Source: Rhynochetos jubatus (taxonomy: Eukaryota > Chordata > Aves > Eurypygiformes > Rhynochetidae). Taken from it: 64,000 nt of DNA. This document shows, one piece after another, positions 38,551 through 51,783 of the stretch. The DNA lies in the NCBI GenBank assembly GCA_027574665.1, contig CM050690.1, positions 65,753,905-65,817,904 on the forward strand, written 5' to 3'. Made by a program: the position numbers and the translations under genes. Position 1 is the first letter of the stretch; each line of letters opens with the position of its first letter. The notes beneath the pieces were generated by a model that saw only the letters and a list, made by a program, of their open reading frames with translations, made no database searches and was not told the DNA's origin.

Positions 38551-40144
38551 TCAAAGGTCTTTCTGCAGGATCACTTTTTCAATAAACCTGCACAGAGCCA
38601 ACAAAGTATATAAATAGTAACAAGTAATTGGCCTCTGGCATCTTGCATGAACAGCGAAGATCTGACTTTTGCTCAAAGAAAATATGCAAACCTGCCAATG
38701 CAAAACAGTGACAAAAGTTAAGCAGGGACTGTTGTGTATCCTGAGGACTGTCTTGCACTTACAAGCATCGTTAATTTTCAGTTTCACTTGAATCTCACTG
38801 GCCTAACTCTGCTGCCACTGGGAATTATGCTTACTGATTTCAAAAACAGCCAAGTTAAGGCAGTGGTCTGGAAATCCCATATCTTATCTCTGATAGAAGT
38901 CTAGTCCCTGCTTGGATGGAGAGAGCTTTTCCTTTCTGAGCCCTGTCAGAAGGATGACAGCCCCGCCGCAGCATCCCCTGGAGCCCAGGCCATCCCAGAT
39001 TTCAGCATGGCCGTTGATGCTACCCCCTGTAAGAGACATTACAGATTTAAACCAGGCATCTGAAAGACTTTACAGTACAGTCACTGTGCTGAGGTCCAAA
39101 AGGTGCCGTTCCTGCCTCTAACTCACTTTCATCATCACCAGACACACACAGTGCCATTAAAGATGGAGTCTACACTTGTGTTTGGAAAACCAGGGGTGTG
39201 TGGTTGGACTACATTAGGAGACAAGGATGTCATTGAAAAGCCTATGGGAGCTAGATAGCACACCAAGTTGTTATTAATTCATGACAGTTTCAGCTGGAAA
39301 TGCAGCTTGTCTTTAGTGACATTTCAATAATGGTTTTTTTGTGTGCTGGTGTGATGCACTGTGAATTCTTCCAACAAGCCTTTGTCCTGCAAGTAACAAT
39401 GTTCCAGTAAAAAACAGCTTCAAGAAATCAAATGTCATGAGCACTGAGATACACCAGCTACCACAAGGTTTGGCCTCATTTGCTTGTAAGTATATCCTGA
39501 CTTCATGAGAGCGTGTTTTTGTCTGAAACGTTGATGTAAATGTAGCTTGTTTTGCCTGTTGTTTTGCCTGATGATTACATTTTTCCAAGCCTGTCACCAC
39601 GTGCCATTGCTATGACCCCGGCCACTCTTGTTTCGGTCTGCTTCACACGCATCCTCTAACCACAGCAACCAGGCAGGTAACCGTGTATGGAGACAATTTT
39701 AGGTACTTACAGTGGAGACTACACACCTGAAATAACAACATGCAAATTGCCACTACATCAAATAAACAGTGTAAGAGAAAAAAGTTTTTTTTTGATGCAG
39801 AAGTTTGTTTTAGACATTATCTGGGCTGTTGATAGATCCCTTCTGCCACCTCTTCTGTGTTATCTGACGTGATATGGTATAACCTGTTGACTCTACTTAC
39901 AGCTTCACATTCCAAAGCATAATTAAATGGAAAATAATTCAGAGTTAGAAGCAATCAAAGCTCTGTCTTACCTTGTTTTCCAGTTTGTTGGACAAGAAAA
40001 TAGCTAATTTGGTGAAGCACAGTGTTCTGGGTCATGATAGCATCCCTCTTGTAGCACAAAATGAATGCCATTAGTCATGAAAAAAAGTTATAATGTAACT
40101 TTCTTTTAGGTGCTCAGGGAATTATGAGAAGTACATTGGAATAG

Positions 40145-40159
40145 TTTTTTTTTTTTTTT
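40145..40159. repeat. Poly(T) tract, 15 bases
   Basis: Uninterrupted T15 run in AT-rich unique sequence. Confidence 0.9.
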
Positions 40160-41051
40160 GGTCAAAGCATGCAAATCACATCTAAGTAATTAGAGTCAAT
40201 ACAAGTCCATGTGTTGTTACCAGTGAAACGTCCTGGTTACTTAGAAAATGCTTTTCAGCATTTTGATAAGGAAAGCCCTGAGACACTTAGGTAGCTTACT
40301 GAATAGCTTTTTTACCTCTCCTGTCTTGGTCTGAAAAAAATACTCTTAATTATTTAGTAAAAGCTGGTGTCTGAATTTCTCTAGTGTTTTCTCTGGGGTT
40401 TTAGCAGTAACGCCTGAAAGATCACCACCCTAAATTACAGGCGAGATGTGGTTGTGCTTGAAGCTCAGTCTGCCAGCGACATTTCGGTGCAGGGTAGTAT
40501 GAAGTCACGTATCAGCTAGTGTCAAAAGCTGATGCTCTTCGTCTGTCCACGAGTTGTGTTACAGTGAATGACTGTCTCACTCTGCTACCAGAAGGACACA
40601 AAGGAAACCGCTTGCAAAACCGTGAAGGGAAAGTGTAGCACTTTGTGACACATGGTAAAGACTACAAAAAAAAAATCAGGTGTGTAACTCTTTTCTTGCC
40701 CAGGGCGGATGTTTAGCTGACCTGATGTGACAACCAACCCAGCACAGCTGCTGGTATGCCTTCAGCTTCACTGGTGTTGTACTACACACCACTCCGTCAC
40801 CCCCGTGCTACAGGGCCAATTAAATTGCACACCATGCAGGGTCGTTTCATGCACTGTGGCTACTATACTACCAGGTTCAGTTAGAAAAGATGCAGCCTGT
40901 TTTAGTCACGTAGTGAAATGTCCTGCCTGTGCATGTTAAACAGGGAGCCTGCTGGTTTTCCCTATATCTCACATTGACAAATCCTACACTTGATGAGATA
41001 AATGGGTGTTTTGGCATTGACATCAAAGAGCAGAGGCAAAAAAATGCACTG

Positions 41052-41095
41052 AAAAAAAAAAAAAAAAACAAAACCAAAAAAAAAGAGGGCGGGGG
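41052..41095. repeat. A-rich tract followed by a G-rich tail
   Basis: A17 and further A-rich sequence are followed directly by GAGGGCGGGGGG. The abrupt A-to-G switch is unusual. No retroposon body is recognised to the left. Confidence 0.8.
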
Positions 41096-44000
41096 GACAT
41101 TAGGACAGACTAAATATCTCTGGCTTGGAAGAAAGAATAGTCTTTGGCTACACTAGAAAAGATGGTTGTAAATCATACTTGCTCTCTGTTGCTGCTGGCC
41201 AGGGACAGATTAGACCTTGAAATAAATAAAAGCAAGTCCAAGGCAGCTCTTGGATTTATCCCAGCTGTTCACGGCCTCAACCAGAGATCACTGGGTGTCC
41301 TGAGTCTTTTCACCAGGCTCAGAATACCATGAGCTTCCAACAGTGGAGCCAGAATGCCTTAGTCTGTCCTTCTCTTTGGAGGACCACAACCCTTTTGTGG
41401 TGGTAATGACTGGGTCTTTTGTGGGAGAGAGCAGGCTGAGGGCTGAGATGGGGCATGAAGTACAAGGGACTATGGCTGAAGACTCAGTGGGGGTCTGGGA
41501 GGGGAAGGGGACAGTGATGTCTCCTGTCTCTCTCTCACCAAACCTTCCCTCATCTGAGCTAATACTAAAATCCATAACTTTCAGGCTCTTTCCACCCATC
41601 TCTCTTCAGTTACAGCTTTTCCTGCTTTTGCCCTGCTTTTCCTGCAACTGCAACCTGCTCACCCTCGTAGGCTCTGTGGATGATGTAGTGTGATGAGCCC
41701 AGGACACTAAGACAACCAGACTTACCATTTCTCCTCTAACCTGTGCACAGGGGCAGCAAGTGCTCTCAGGAACATCTCACTTTGCCTGCAAGCCCACAGC
41801 AGTGGTCTCTACCCCACACCCTCCATTTCCAGCACATCTGGCCCTTGAGAATCCTGGCAGGGGTAAAATACTCAGTGGGTTTCTGTCTGTCGGTGGCCTT
41901 GATGCCTTGATTGCTCTGGTGGGTGCTCCTTATATCTCAATCTCAAGCAGCAGTTAAGCATTATATTTTTCTTTGCCCATGTGCTATAGAGATGTGTGTA
42001 TGCATATAATGAATACATACACATTAGCCCTGACAGTGGAGCATGGTCTAGGGGTCACTACATAGATGAAAACCTTGAGGGATTTCCTGCACCATCCTCG
42101 TAGCTCTTTTGTGTTGTCAGTGACATAATGCAGTTAACAGCACAGGTCAGACAGGGCATCGCTCTGTCCTTCCGCTACCAGAGCTGAGAAGGAGTTATTC
42201 TCCTGGAGTTAGAAAGACTTTTATTATCCACAGAACAGATTTCCTGAGGGAGCTTGAAAACCTCTTACAGAAGGGACCTCTGGAAGGTCTTGTAGCTCAA
42301 AACTCTGAATCTGAAATTGCTGTAACCGCTGAGGCTGGCGTATGCAAACTCCAGCAGTACCTTCCCCACCCAATATGGAAATTCCTGTGTGGAAGGAGGT
42401 GGAGTTTTATGGATGTTCCCAGGCTATCCTAAGGCAGTAACATGTATTCTAACAAAACCGTGATCATAAACCAGTTGAACGTACACAGGAAAGGCATTCA
42501 GCTCAGAAACCTGTAGCAAGTGTATGCTGGGTCTTTTTCTATGCCTTCTTCATATTGCAAAGAGCAACATTATTGTTACAGACATGCAAATCCATCTTTT
42601 TCTCTTTTAACAAAGCATACAGGTGGGTGCTAAAGGGAAGGGGTTGTGTGTCATGAATTTGAATGTTTTCCCCTTCTGTTTGCAATCTGTCAGGATGTTT
42701 CAGTCAATGAGCATGGATATATGGGTGTCATCCTTTGGAGAAACTTTCTCTCTTCATATTACTCAATTTTAATTTTGCAAAGATACTTTAGAAAGCTAGC
42801 ATGTATTTACTTTCAAAGACAGTATACTGAGGTCAGAGGTGGACTAGTGTACAAACCCAGAGTCACTCTCTTGCTAAGCATATGATGATGAACTATCAGA
42901 GCCAATGGTAATAGTAACCTCAAGGAACAGTATTTTCAAGATACCTGAAGATGTATGAAACATACACGAAAGGTCTAAAACAGCATAAAGTAGAAGTGAC
43001 CAAGGCTGGCCTGGACCCAGTGTAGCATCTCATTAGCAAAACAATTTCTGGCTTTTAGTGTTTGTGATGAAGTGGGAAGAAAAAGAAATGAAAACAACCT
43101 GGACAGTGGAGGGATAAAAAGAGAACAAGGTGCAGAGGAGTGTTGGATGTGCTGTGCATGTCTTGGGACTTCCTTCTTCTGAGAGAGAGGAGAGACCCGT
43201 GCTTGCAGAACTCCACAGCTGCCGATGCAGAGACATCAGCTGCACTCGCAGCCGGTGGTACCAGGCCAGCCTGTGATGGCAACGTCCAGATGTCCTGCAG
43301 GTGGATGGGAGAGAAGACTGCGAAACAAAGCAGCCGTTCCTTCCTTGCCCTTCGGAGGTATTCTCACAGCATCATCCCAGTGTGTGAATCAGAAGGGCAA
43401 ATACACACTTTATTTTCTGTTTGGAAATGCAGCCTTTGTGTCTCCAAAACACTGCTCTGTCACACTGGAGAGTTACACTGCTGCCCTTCAGCCTCCTGCC
43501 AAATGGGAGTGAGCTTCCAAGTTCCTAGGTGACTTTCAAGGGTGGCAGGTGCAGGTATGGGGAAGCAGGGCTGTGAAGACTGGAGAGCAGATGCTATGTC
43601 TAGGGGAAAGCTTTGAAAAATCTTATTAAAACTTGGTCAGGCTTCTATGACCTTATTTGTCTAACTAGTTTCCTTAGTAAATATGTGTCAGTTAGAAATA
43701 AATGTAATGGGAGGAAATAATTAACAGGATCTAGCAAGATTTATTGCCCGTAGGAATTACTGTTTCTGCGATGAAGGGTGGATCCAGTTAATGAGATGTT
43801 CTCAAGTGCAATCACATTACAAATGTTTCTTCTGTCTGTCCTTAAATGGTATTTTATTAAGCTCAAATATAAATATTTTTTTTTCTCCTTTAGACTGCAG
43901 AAGAGACATATTAATACTGAAATAGGACATATGCAGCTAAGGAAAATAGCTTCCTTGTACCAGATGTTTCCACAAAATTATAGGGTCCATAAATTAATAA

Positions 44001-46966
44001 TTTGCTCAGCTGGACAAATGGGATTCCATAAAGTAGATTCTGTCTAGCATTTAAAGAAAAGTACTATCTTTGTTAAGGAATGGGGGAGGGCATATTTTGG
44101 CCAATCAAAATATAGTGACTGAAGTTCTTGGACATGTAACTCCAAATTTTGCAATGGCTTTCACTTTATTTGACCTTATTGCTAGAAGTAACCTAATGTT
44201 TCACCTCACCCATACTCTGAAATATTTCAACCGAAGCAACAATTCCAGACTTGGTTCAATTAAAATATATGTTTGACTGAAATACACATCATCTCAGAAC
44301 ATTGTCTTAAATTTGGACAAAAGGTTATTTAAAGTATTCTGGAGGAAAAGCAGGCATGATTTGTTTTGGTACTTTAAAATATAGACATATTTAAATGAAA
44401 ATGTCCTTATTTTTTAAATGGAGACCCTCAAGAGAAACAATGTTTCATTTTAGATCAAAAGAAATATTCTAACCCTCAACATTAATTCTCTCTTGATTTA
44501 AACTCACCAATAATCGTAATAAATATTTAGTGTTAGAACAAATTTCTGTTTCTTCCTGAACTGCTCTGAAAGCAGTTACTGACCCAATTGTGTCTGTCAA
44601 ATCACACATCAATGTGAGGTTCATACTCATTTTTTCTGACTCTTTTCAGCCTTCTTGGTTAAATGAGAATAAATCTGGAAACAATACTCATGAAATCTGT
44701 CATGAAGTCGTCATCAAACTGTTGACTGTTTTCTTTGTATTTGTACCTTTCTCTCTTTCCTGTCACTTGCTTCATTATCTCTTCAGTGTGAGATCTTTAC
44801 CTAGCTCATTTACACTACCTGGTAAGGCTCTCCTGTCAGTACGTGTCTCTGACTCTCTTGAAAGTGACTGAGTTTGGTTCACTCCTGCTGTGGTGAGAAT
44901 CAGGTAGACACAAAGAGTTGTTATTGGCATTCAAATTCCAGCTGGATCAGAGAAAGTCACTGAAGCTTATGTGGAGGTTGTATCCGCTGGTTTGTTGATT
45001 TCAGGTAGTATGAAAATAACCATTCAAAAGTTAATGCTTTTTGGTTTTTTGTTTCTTTTTTTATACCTTAGGACATTTTAAAACTGCCCTAATTAAAAAA
45101 AAAAAAAGTTAATTTGGCTAGAGGGCAAGACTGTGACAGAAGTCTGGCTTCTGGCAGTGCTGCTGTAGCAGATCTCCTGCTCTGCTATGAGGGAACTGTT
45201 TAAAGACCACTTTTGCTTTTTTAGTTTCTTAGGGGTTTAATCTCAGTGAAGAAAATCATAAGGAAGTTCAATTTCTCACTCTGTAAAATAGCTTGATGCC
45301 TATAAATACAGTGCTGATCTTAAAAAGAGGAAAAAAGAACAGATCTGTATCTGTTGCCAAGTAGGGTTCTTGGCTATACATCTGCACTCATTCTAAATTT
45401 GAAGACTTTTCACTTCTTGAAGTGTTATCGAGCAGATGTCGTGGTATTTCTCATTACTGTCCTTGACTGCAGGAGGCAGTTTTTATAAATCTGTCATCTT
45501 TACCTTGAATAATACTTTAAATATATCTTTTTACAGTTAATTCTGTGGCTTCCAAATCTCTTGTGTATGTGAAAGCCCAGACACATTGTTCCGCTTTGAA
45601 GGCCAATAGCTCTCAGCCATTTCACATTGCAGAAACACAGTACTGAGGGAAAAGCATCAGCATAGATGGTGTGACAGCCTATATGAATGCTCATAGTTTC
45701 TGACAGCTCCATTTTCTCCTGCCATCTGTGTCCTCAGTCTTTCTGGAAGTTATGGTGCATCAGCAGTTCTGTTTTATTACCCAAAGCTAAATCAATTTAG
45801 AAGGATATTTGATATGGCAGCAATTTCTTGAGTTTCCACAGAAAAACTAGGTTATTTAACACTCAAATAAAAGAAGTTATATATTGTGGACTTATAATTA
45901 CTAATATGTGTATATTTAGTATCGGAAAATAATTTCCGTATTTCTGAGCCTTCAAGTTTTGCCAAATTACTCTGAGCCATTACTAATGGTTTTTTAGGTT
46001 AAAAAATTCAGAAATTCTACCTGTCTTATCCTGGGAGAAAAAAACCATAGAGCTATGTTTAAGGCTTGCAGTCTTCTGGAAAAATGCTTGGGACCTCTTG
46101 CAAAATTCTGGGGGAGCAACTTCTGCTGTGCTGTTTCCTGCTGTGCTAAATTGGGCCAACAGCACCACTTGCCTAGCCCCAGGTTTACCCCATCATTGAT
46201 TTTCTACATGAATTGGGAGAAAATCTGCTTCAGCGGGTAGGTCAGAGAGAAATACAGCAGTATATGCAGACAGTGCACTTTTATTGGGATAAGAAGACTA
46301 TTTGTTCAATACGCAAGTGTTTGCAGAGTGCGGAGCTAGAAATGCCTTTCATGGTTAAGTCTTATGTATAATAAGGCAAGTTCTTGTGTGTCTTGTCCAG
46401 GGGTTTTAAGTTTGGTGTAGGACAGGATCTGTATGCATTCAAATCAACGGGAGATTTCTTCACTAGTTTCAGTGGGGCCACCTCAAACAAGCTGCAAGAT
46501 AGGATCCACCATGATGTTTCAAACACTCCCAAGCCCTCTTCTGAAGGGTATCAGTACTTGTTTCATCTCTGTGGTTTCATAATCTTCCCATTACACCTTA
46601 CCTTCTTCACAAGTGATCATGTTTTTCCTGTTAGGGGGCTGTAAGGTGGAAAACTCATCTCCCATTTCTCTTAATTTAGTTAAAAACAATATAAAATGCC
46701 CTCTGGCACAATGTTCTTAGACCATCTACAGACAAATTCTTCACTACTTTTTCTTCCCTTGTTTCTTTTTAGTGGAGGTGTTCGTTTCATCTTTGTTGAT
46801 GTCAGGATGTTGTCAGAGGTACCTGAAAAACACTCAATGTTGATGGTGAACTCTAGTACTTAAGAAGATATGTATAACAGGTCCTTGAGGTTTATAAATC
46901 AACATATTTCCACTGACTTTTGGTACCTGAAGAGATGATTCAGGAGCAGGTAATGCAAGGTTAGCA

Positions 46967-47050
46967 TTTTTGGGTTGGGTTGGGGTTTTTTGTTGGTTTG
47001 TTTTTTTTTTTTTGTGGGGGTTTTTTTGGTTTGTTTGGTTGGGTTTTTTT
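46967..47050. repeat. T/G-rich low-complexity tract
   Basis: About 84 bases composed almost only of T and G (GGGTTGGGTTGGGG, T13 and TTTGG units). It resembles the 21509-21596 tract in composition and strand bias. Confidence 0.85.
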
Positions 47051-50000
47051 CAGTTTATGATACATAATGAAATATAAATAAGGGAAATGTGCATTTGTGG
47101 CTCATTTTTCCAACAGAACAATTTTTTTCACTTTTTTCTATGATTTTCATACCATTCTTAATCATAATCTGAAAACTATTTACTTCTAGGTATTGTAAAT
47201 TTTTATTAGACCCACCCACCATAGCAGTTTCAAAACTTATTTTAACCACATAAGATGAGAGTCCCTCCTCCCACTTATTTACAGTTTTTATATTTGCTTT
47301 CAGGTACAGATGATAACATACCTTTATGATAGAAGTAGGATGCTGTAACACATGCGTACCTAACAGCCTGGCTCTGCTAATAAAATATGTGCCATGTGCT
47401 GATGTGACTCATCTGTGCCCCTGAGTGGTTTGGCTACCCAAAAGATGCTTGTTTCTCTTAGTCCAGCAACAAAGAGCAGGATGTGGGAAAGGAAAGGTTA
47501 CAAACCCTTCTTTAGCTAAGACAGGTGAAGACTGGCCCCAGGGAGTCAAGTGGGAAGATCCTACAGACTTTATGAGGCTAGGTGATAATTCAGCATTTGT
47601 AGATTAATTTGGGATTTCAAAACATTGTAATTTTCTACAGTATCCACAGGCAGCCTGATGGGACATATACACAGCGCAGATGTGGATTCTCTCCCAGTTG
47701 GCATTCCTTGTTCCTGCTAAATTTTCCCATGTCCTCCTCTGGGATCTGGAATCAGCCTTTCAAATTTGTCAGAGGTCAAAACCCACAGTCCCAAAGGGAT
47801 CATGCAAATACCTTTCACTTGCTGCACTTTGCTCTTCTGGCTTGTCCGTTATCTCCATTAGACTGTGTTTTCCCTTTCTCATTGCTGAGGTGATGGCACA
47901 GTCTCCTAGACCCTCCAACAGAATTTGCCAATACCACGTTATACACCATGCTGGTTGGAATTAGTTTCCATAGTCCCCACTGTCCCAGCAGTATGTTTTT
48001 GCTGTGTGTCTATAGCGTCACATTAGGAGTTTTCTGATAACAGATGAAAGATTGTTTTTCTCTTTGCAGCTGACTGTCTCATTCTAGGAAATCTTTCTGC
48101 TACTTGACTTTGCTTTGACCCTTGAATTTTTTTAAAAGGTTGGGGAAAAACAGGTTGATCAGCTGGTGAAAAGGCTTGGAGCAGGGACTGCTTTGAATGA
48201 GAATGCCCCTTAAAAAGTTTAGGAGCTATAAATAATCAAGAAATGTCTACAGGTCATTAGTAATAAGGGACACAGCACATGTTTTATAGCCAATAGATTA
48301 TCTAACTGAAATTTTTAAAATTTAGTCTCCAAGACAGGCATATCTGAGAAAGGGCTGCCTTGGCAGTAAAAGCAGCTGAATCTTCTTTATATTGGTATTT
48401 TTATAACAAATTTCTCTAGCATGTTTTAAAGGATGCAACTTTTTTGAGTGACTCTGGACAGCTGCAAGGTGATCTTACAATACTGAATTATGAACTGGCA
48501 CATAAAATTCACTATATTAAGTACAAAAGACATACATGTTAGAGGGAGAAAGAGGGCAGGTCGAGAAAGAGAGCATTGTTTACATATACATGTACATTGT
48601 AAGAAGCCCTGAAAATGTCAGTCCAACAATTGGATGTGGTCAGTGTGGCAAAAAGAACACTTGTTATCCTTATGGGAGTTGTAAGGAGCAAGCCAGAAAA
48701 TATCATTAGTATGGGACATAAATCTCTCATACATCAATTTTTGGACAATTTTTGCGTGGTTCTGGTCACTTCACTCCTAGAAGAACAAGTAGGACAAGCA
48801 ATGTCACAGGGAAGGGCAGCAATGCCAACAAAATGGTCTCAAATACATGGAAAGACTAAAGAGAAACCTGCAGTTTCTAAGAAGATGACCTGAGAAAAAC
48901 TGAAGACAAAAGTAAAATAACTATGGAATGATTATTCATATTTTTCCTCACAAAGCAAAAATTAATCAACACCTGATGAAGTTATCAAGGTGTACATTCA
49001 GACAGGTAATTGGAGACTTTTCACTTAAGGAGTATGACAGAGAAAGAGCTGATTGGCATGGGACATGAAGGATAGCAGAAGTGCCAGTGGAGTCACAGCA
49101 AGATGTATAAAAGCTTTTGGAGGATGGTAACAGAATAGTCTGTTACTATTAAATGTAGAGGTGTGGATCCTGTCTCTGGCTTTGTTTACTCCTGCATAGC
49201 TAGTAGACTGATAATGGAAAGATACGTTGTCACACATTGTACTCTACATGTGGCAGCATCTGCTACTGGCCACTTTTGCACAAGGGACACTGGCTGAGAT
49301 AGATATTTTGGCATCTTTTATAATGTCATGACCTTGAAGACTAGTTTTGAAGTGGCTGTCAGTTTATACTGAATCTGAACTTGAGACTGCAGATGGGTGT
49401 ATACTACAGAGCAGGAAGGAATTGCCTTCCTGGCAGTGCAACTCAGAGGTCAGTCTTTTGTGTGAGGGCACAAGAGAGGGACACAGTGCGCTCTGGCAGC
49501 TGCGTAGTTGCAGGGCATCACAGCCAAGGAGCCCTGGCTGAGGGGCTGTCACCGAAAGCTGCCAGCACAGTTCTGCCCACAAAGCATGGCGGTCGTGTTC
49601 TGAAATCCAAAGATCTATTGGGTTTTGATTTGTTGCTATTTTTTCACTTTTGGAGCTTTCTGGTTTTAAGGAAAACCTTTCATTTTCTTGCAATGCCCTT
49701 TTCCCGTGCTGAAGGAGAGGATAAGTTTTCATCACATATTTTATCATCTCCACCTTTCTACACTCATCCCCTGACAAAGTCTTTCTGGAGGCCAGAATCC
49801 TGCTCTGGTGAACACTGTGAATGTCTCAATATTTGTCCTAGAGTGGAATTTGGAGTCCTCTTGATGGCAAATTTAAACAGAATATTTTGGAATGGCTTTG
49901 TTCACTCTAATGACCCTGGTGAGCTCTAATCTTATGAAGACACATAACATATGTGGCACGACTGTCTAATAATATTTGCTATGAGACTTTGCAGCAGCCA

Positions 50001-51783
50001 TTTAACTGTAATTTGAGGCAATACTTGAGTAAATTAAATAAAAGTATTCCCCTCACTGAAGACTATGTCCTAATGCTGACAAATAGTTGGGTAGCTGCTT
50101 GTATTTTTAACCTTTTAACATCCAGATACAACATCATCCATCAAGGAATAAGGAATGTACATCCTACTCATAGAATACAGCCCTGAGATTGCATTTTGCA
50201 GAGCATTGACTCTGACAGGCTTGAGGGTTATGGTGGATGAACAACAGAGCATGAACTTTCAGTGTGAGAGTGCACGGAAGGGAGCTTGCTCCTGGAATGT
50301 GTGATCAGAATGACAGAGAGTAGGAAGAGGGAAGCTGAACAGACCTTGAGGTATGGCATTAGTCAGGGCATTTGGCAAGTGCTCTCTCCAATCTTTTTAA
50401 AAACTAGGCAGACAATCGGAAATTAACTCCATGAATAATAGTGTTTTGGAAAAGCTTTTGCCTTGTGAGGGATTTATGAGTGCTGATGGTTACATCATTA
50501 TGGAAATGGTGAGATTGCTTTGTTTGGATACTGTTGCTCAGACCATCTCCCTTGCCCTGTGAGCACTATTCATTTGGGCCACAGACTCTCTATTCACTAT
50601 CATCCAGAAGCAGACAGATGAGTTGTTTAGCAACTACAGCCTCCTTACATTTTGTCCCTTTATGTGGAGGCAGAAGGTGGAACCTGTGGCACACTTGAAG
50701 ATTTTGAGTGCTCAGTCAAACAATACAGTCAGGACTCACTCCTGCCTTGCTGATTATACGTTTTGTGCATTCAGCCAGGTGGTGCAGTACAGCCAGAGGT
50801 TGTTGCCTGTGTAGCTTGCTGCAGCAAGGACACTCAGCCTATGAGATCTCCAAGCATGGAAGGGAAGTATTTGTGATTGCAGAGTGCCATTTAATCTAGC
50901 AGATAAGAGATTCAGTCAGAGGCTGAAGCTAGATTAGAAATGACTGTGATTATCCATTGAACAATGCACTGAGAGATGCTGTGGATTTTCTATCACTTGG
51001 TGTTTTCAAATCAAGGCTGGGTATCTCTCCACAGAATAATACTCTAACCCAGCCGGGAGGTACTTGACTTGACAAAAGAGCTGTTTAATAATGTTCTATA
51101 GTCTGTGTTTTTGCACAAAGTCAGGCTGGATGATTAAAGTAGTTCTTAAAATCTGGGACTCTAATGAGGTGCTTTGTCTTCACAGTCAATTATTTTAGTT
51201 ATTCATGCACTAGAACAAAATAACATACCCTTGACACACTTCAAAGGAAATTGTATCCTTTCTTTACTATCTAATTCTGATATGTAGTGTGCAAAATCTG
51301 AGACACGTCTTTCCATGTGTGTTATAAGACCATGCCAATAGCAACAGACAAAAGTAACAACTTTCTGTTTTGTCAGCATTTATTTGATTGGGAACTGTTT
51401 ATGGCCAGGCTTTGCTTGCGGTTGACCGTCAGCAGCAGCGGCAGCAACTTATCCTTTATTCAAAGAAAAACTCAAGTTTCATGCTTAATTGCATTCCCTT
51501 TACATGAGACTACATTCGCTGAAACCCCTCTACCAAATTCAGCAGATTTACTCTTGGCAAAATGGGCATCCACGTTGACATAATGCACCTTGTATTTTTA
51601 AATCATTTTTTCACACAGCTAAATAGACTGGTTTACTTTGATTCCAGAAAAAAGCTGGCACTTGGCTGAAATACAGCTTAAGGGCTACTGCTTTGATGGA
51701 ATCATCTGCTTTGCAGTAGAGCTCATCCTTGCACTCACCATTTTGTGTAAAGAAGTCTAAGCAATTCTTACAGAGGAGCCATT
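47051..51783. other. Unique stretch, no recognised gene
   Basis: The longest frame is 182 codons at 49381-49929 on the plus strand, overlapped by a 137-codon frame on the minus strand (49364-49777). Neither shows a domain, a signal peptide or coding-like bias. The segment around 49450-49600 is somewhat GC-rich, which lengthens open frames on both strands. I do not call a gene. Confidence 0.45.

Larger units (their letters stand above)
37242..46966. other. Unique stretch with A-rich and short tandem repeats
   Basis: No protein-coding gene or interspersed repeat is recognised in nearly 10 kb. Simple repeats lie at 37561-37605 (A/C-rich), 38521-38550 (10-bp unit), 40145-40159 (T15) and 41052-41095 (A-rich). 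A frame of 130 codons at 43140-43532 overlaps another plus-strand frame and two minus-strand ones, and shows no domain. That segment (about 43160-43340) is moderately CpG-containing. At 43881-43893 a T-rich tract ends in TTTAG, resembling a splice acceptor without a visible donor. Confidence 0.45.

Noticed and set aside
43140-43532. 130-codon plus-strand open frame
   Set aside because: Several overlapping frames on both strands and no domain; moderately GC-rich composition explains it.
43881-43893. Strong acceptor-like T tract ending TTTAG
   Set aside because: No donor follows at a plausible distance and the following frame shows no recognised protein.
49381-49929. 182-codon plus-strand open frame
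   Set aside because: Overlapped by a 137-codon minus-strand frame; no domain, no coding-like pattern that I can recognise.
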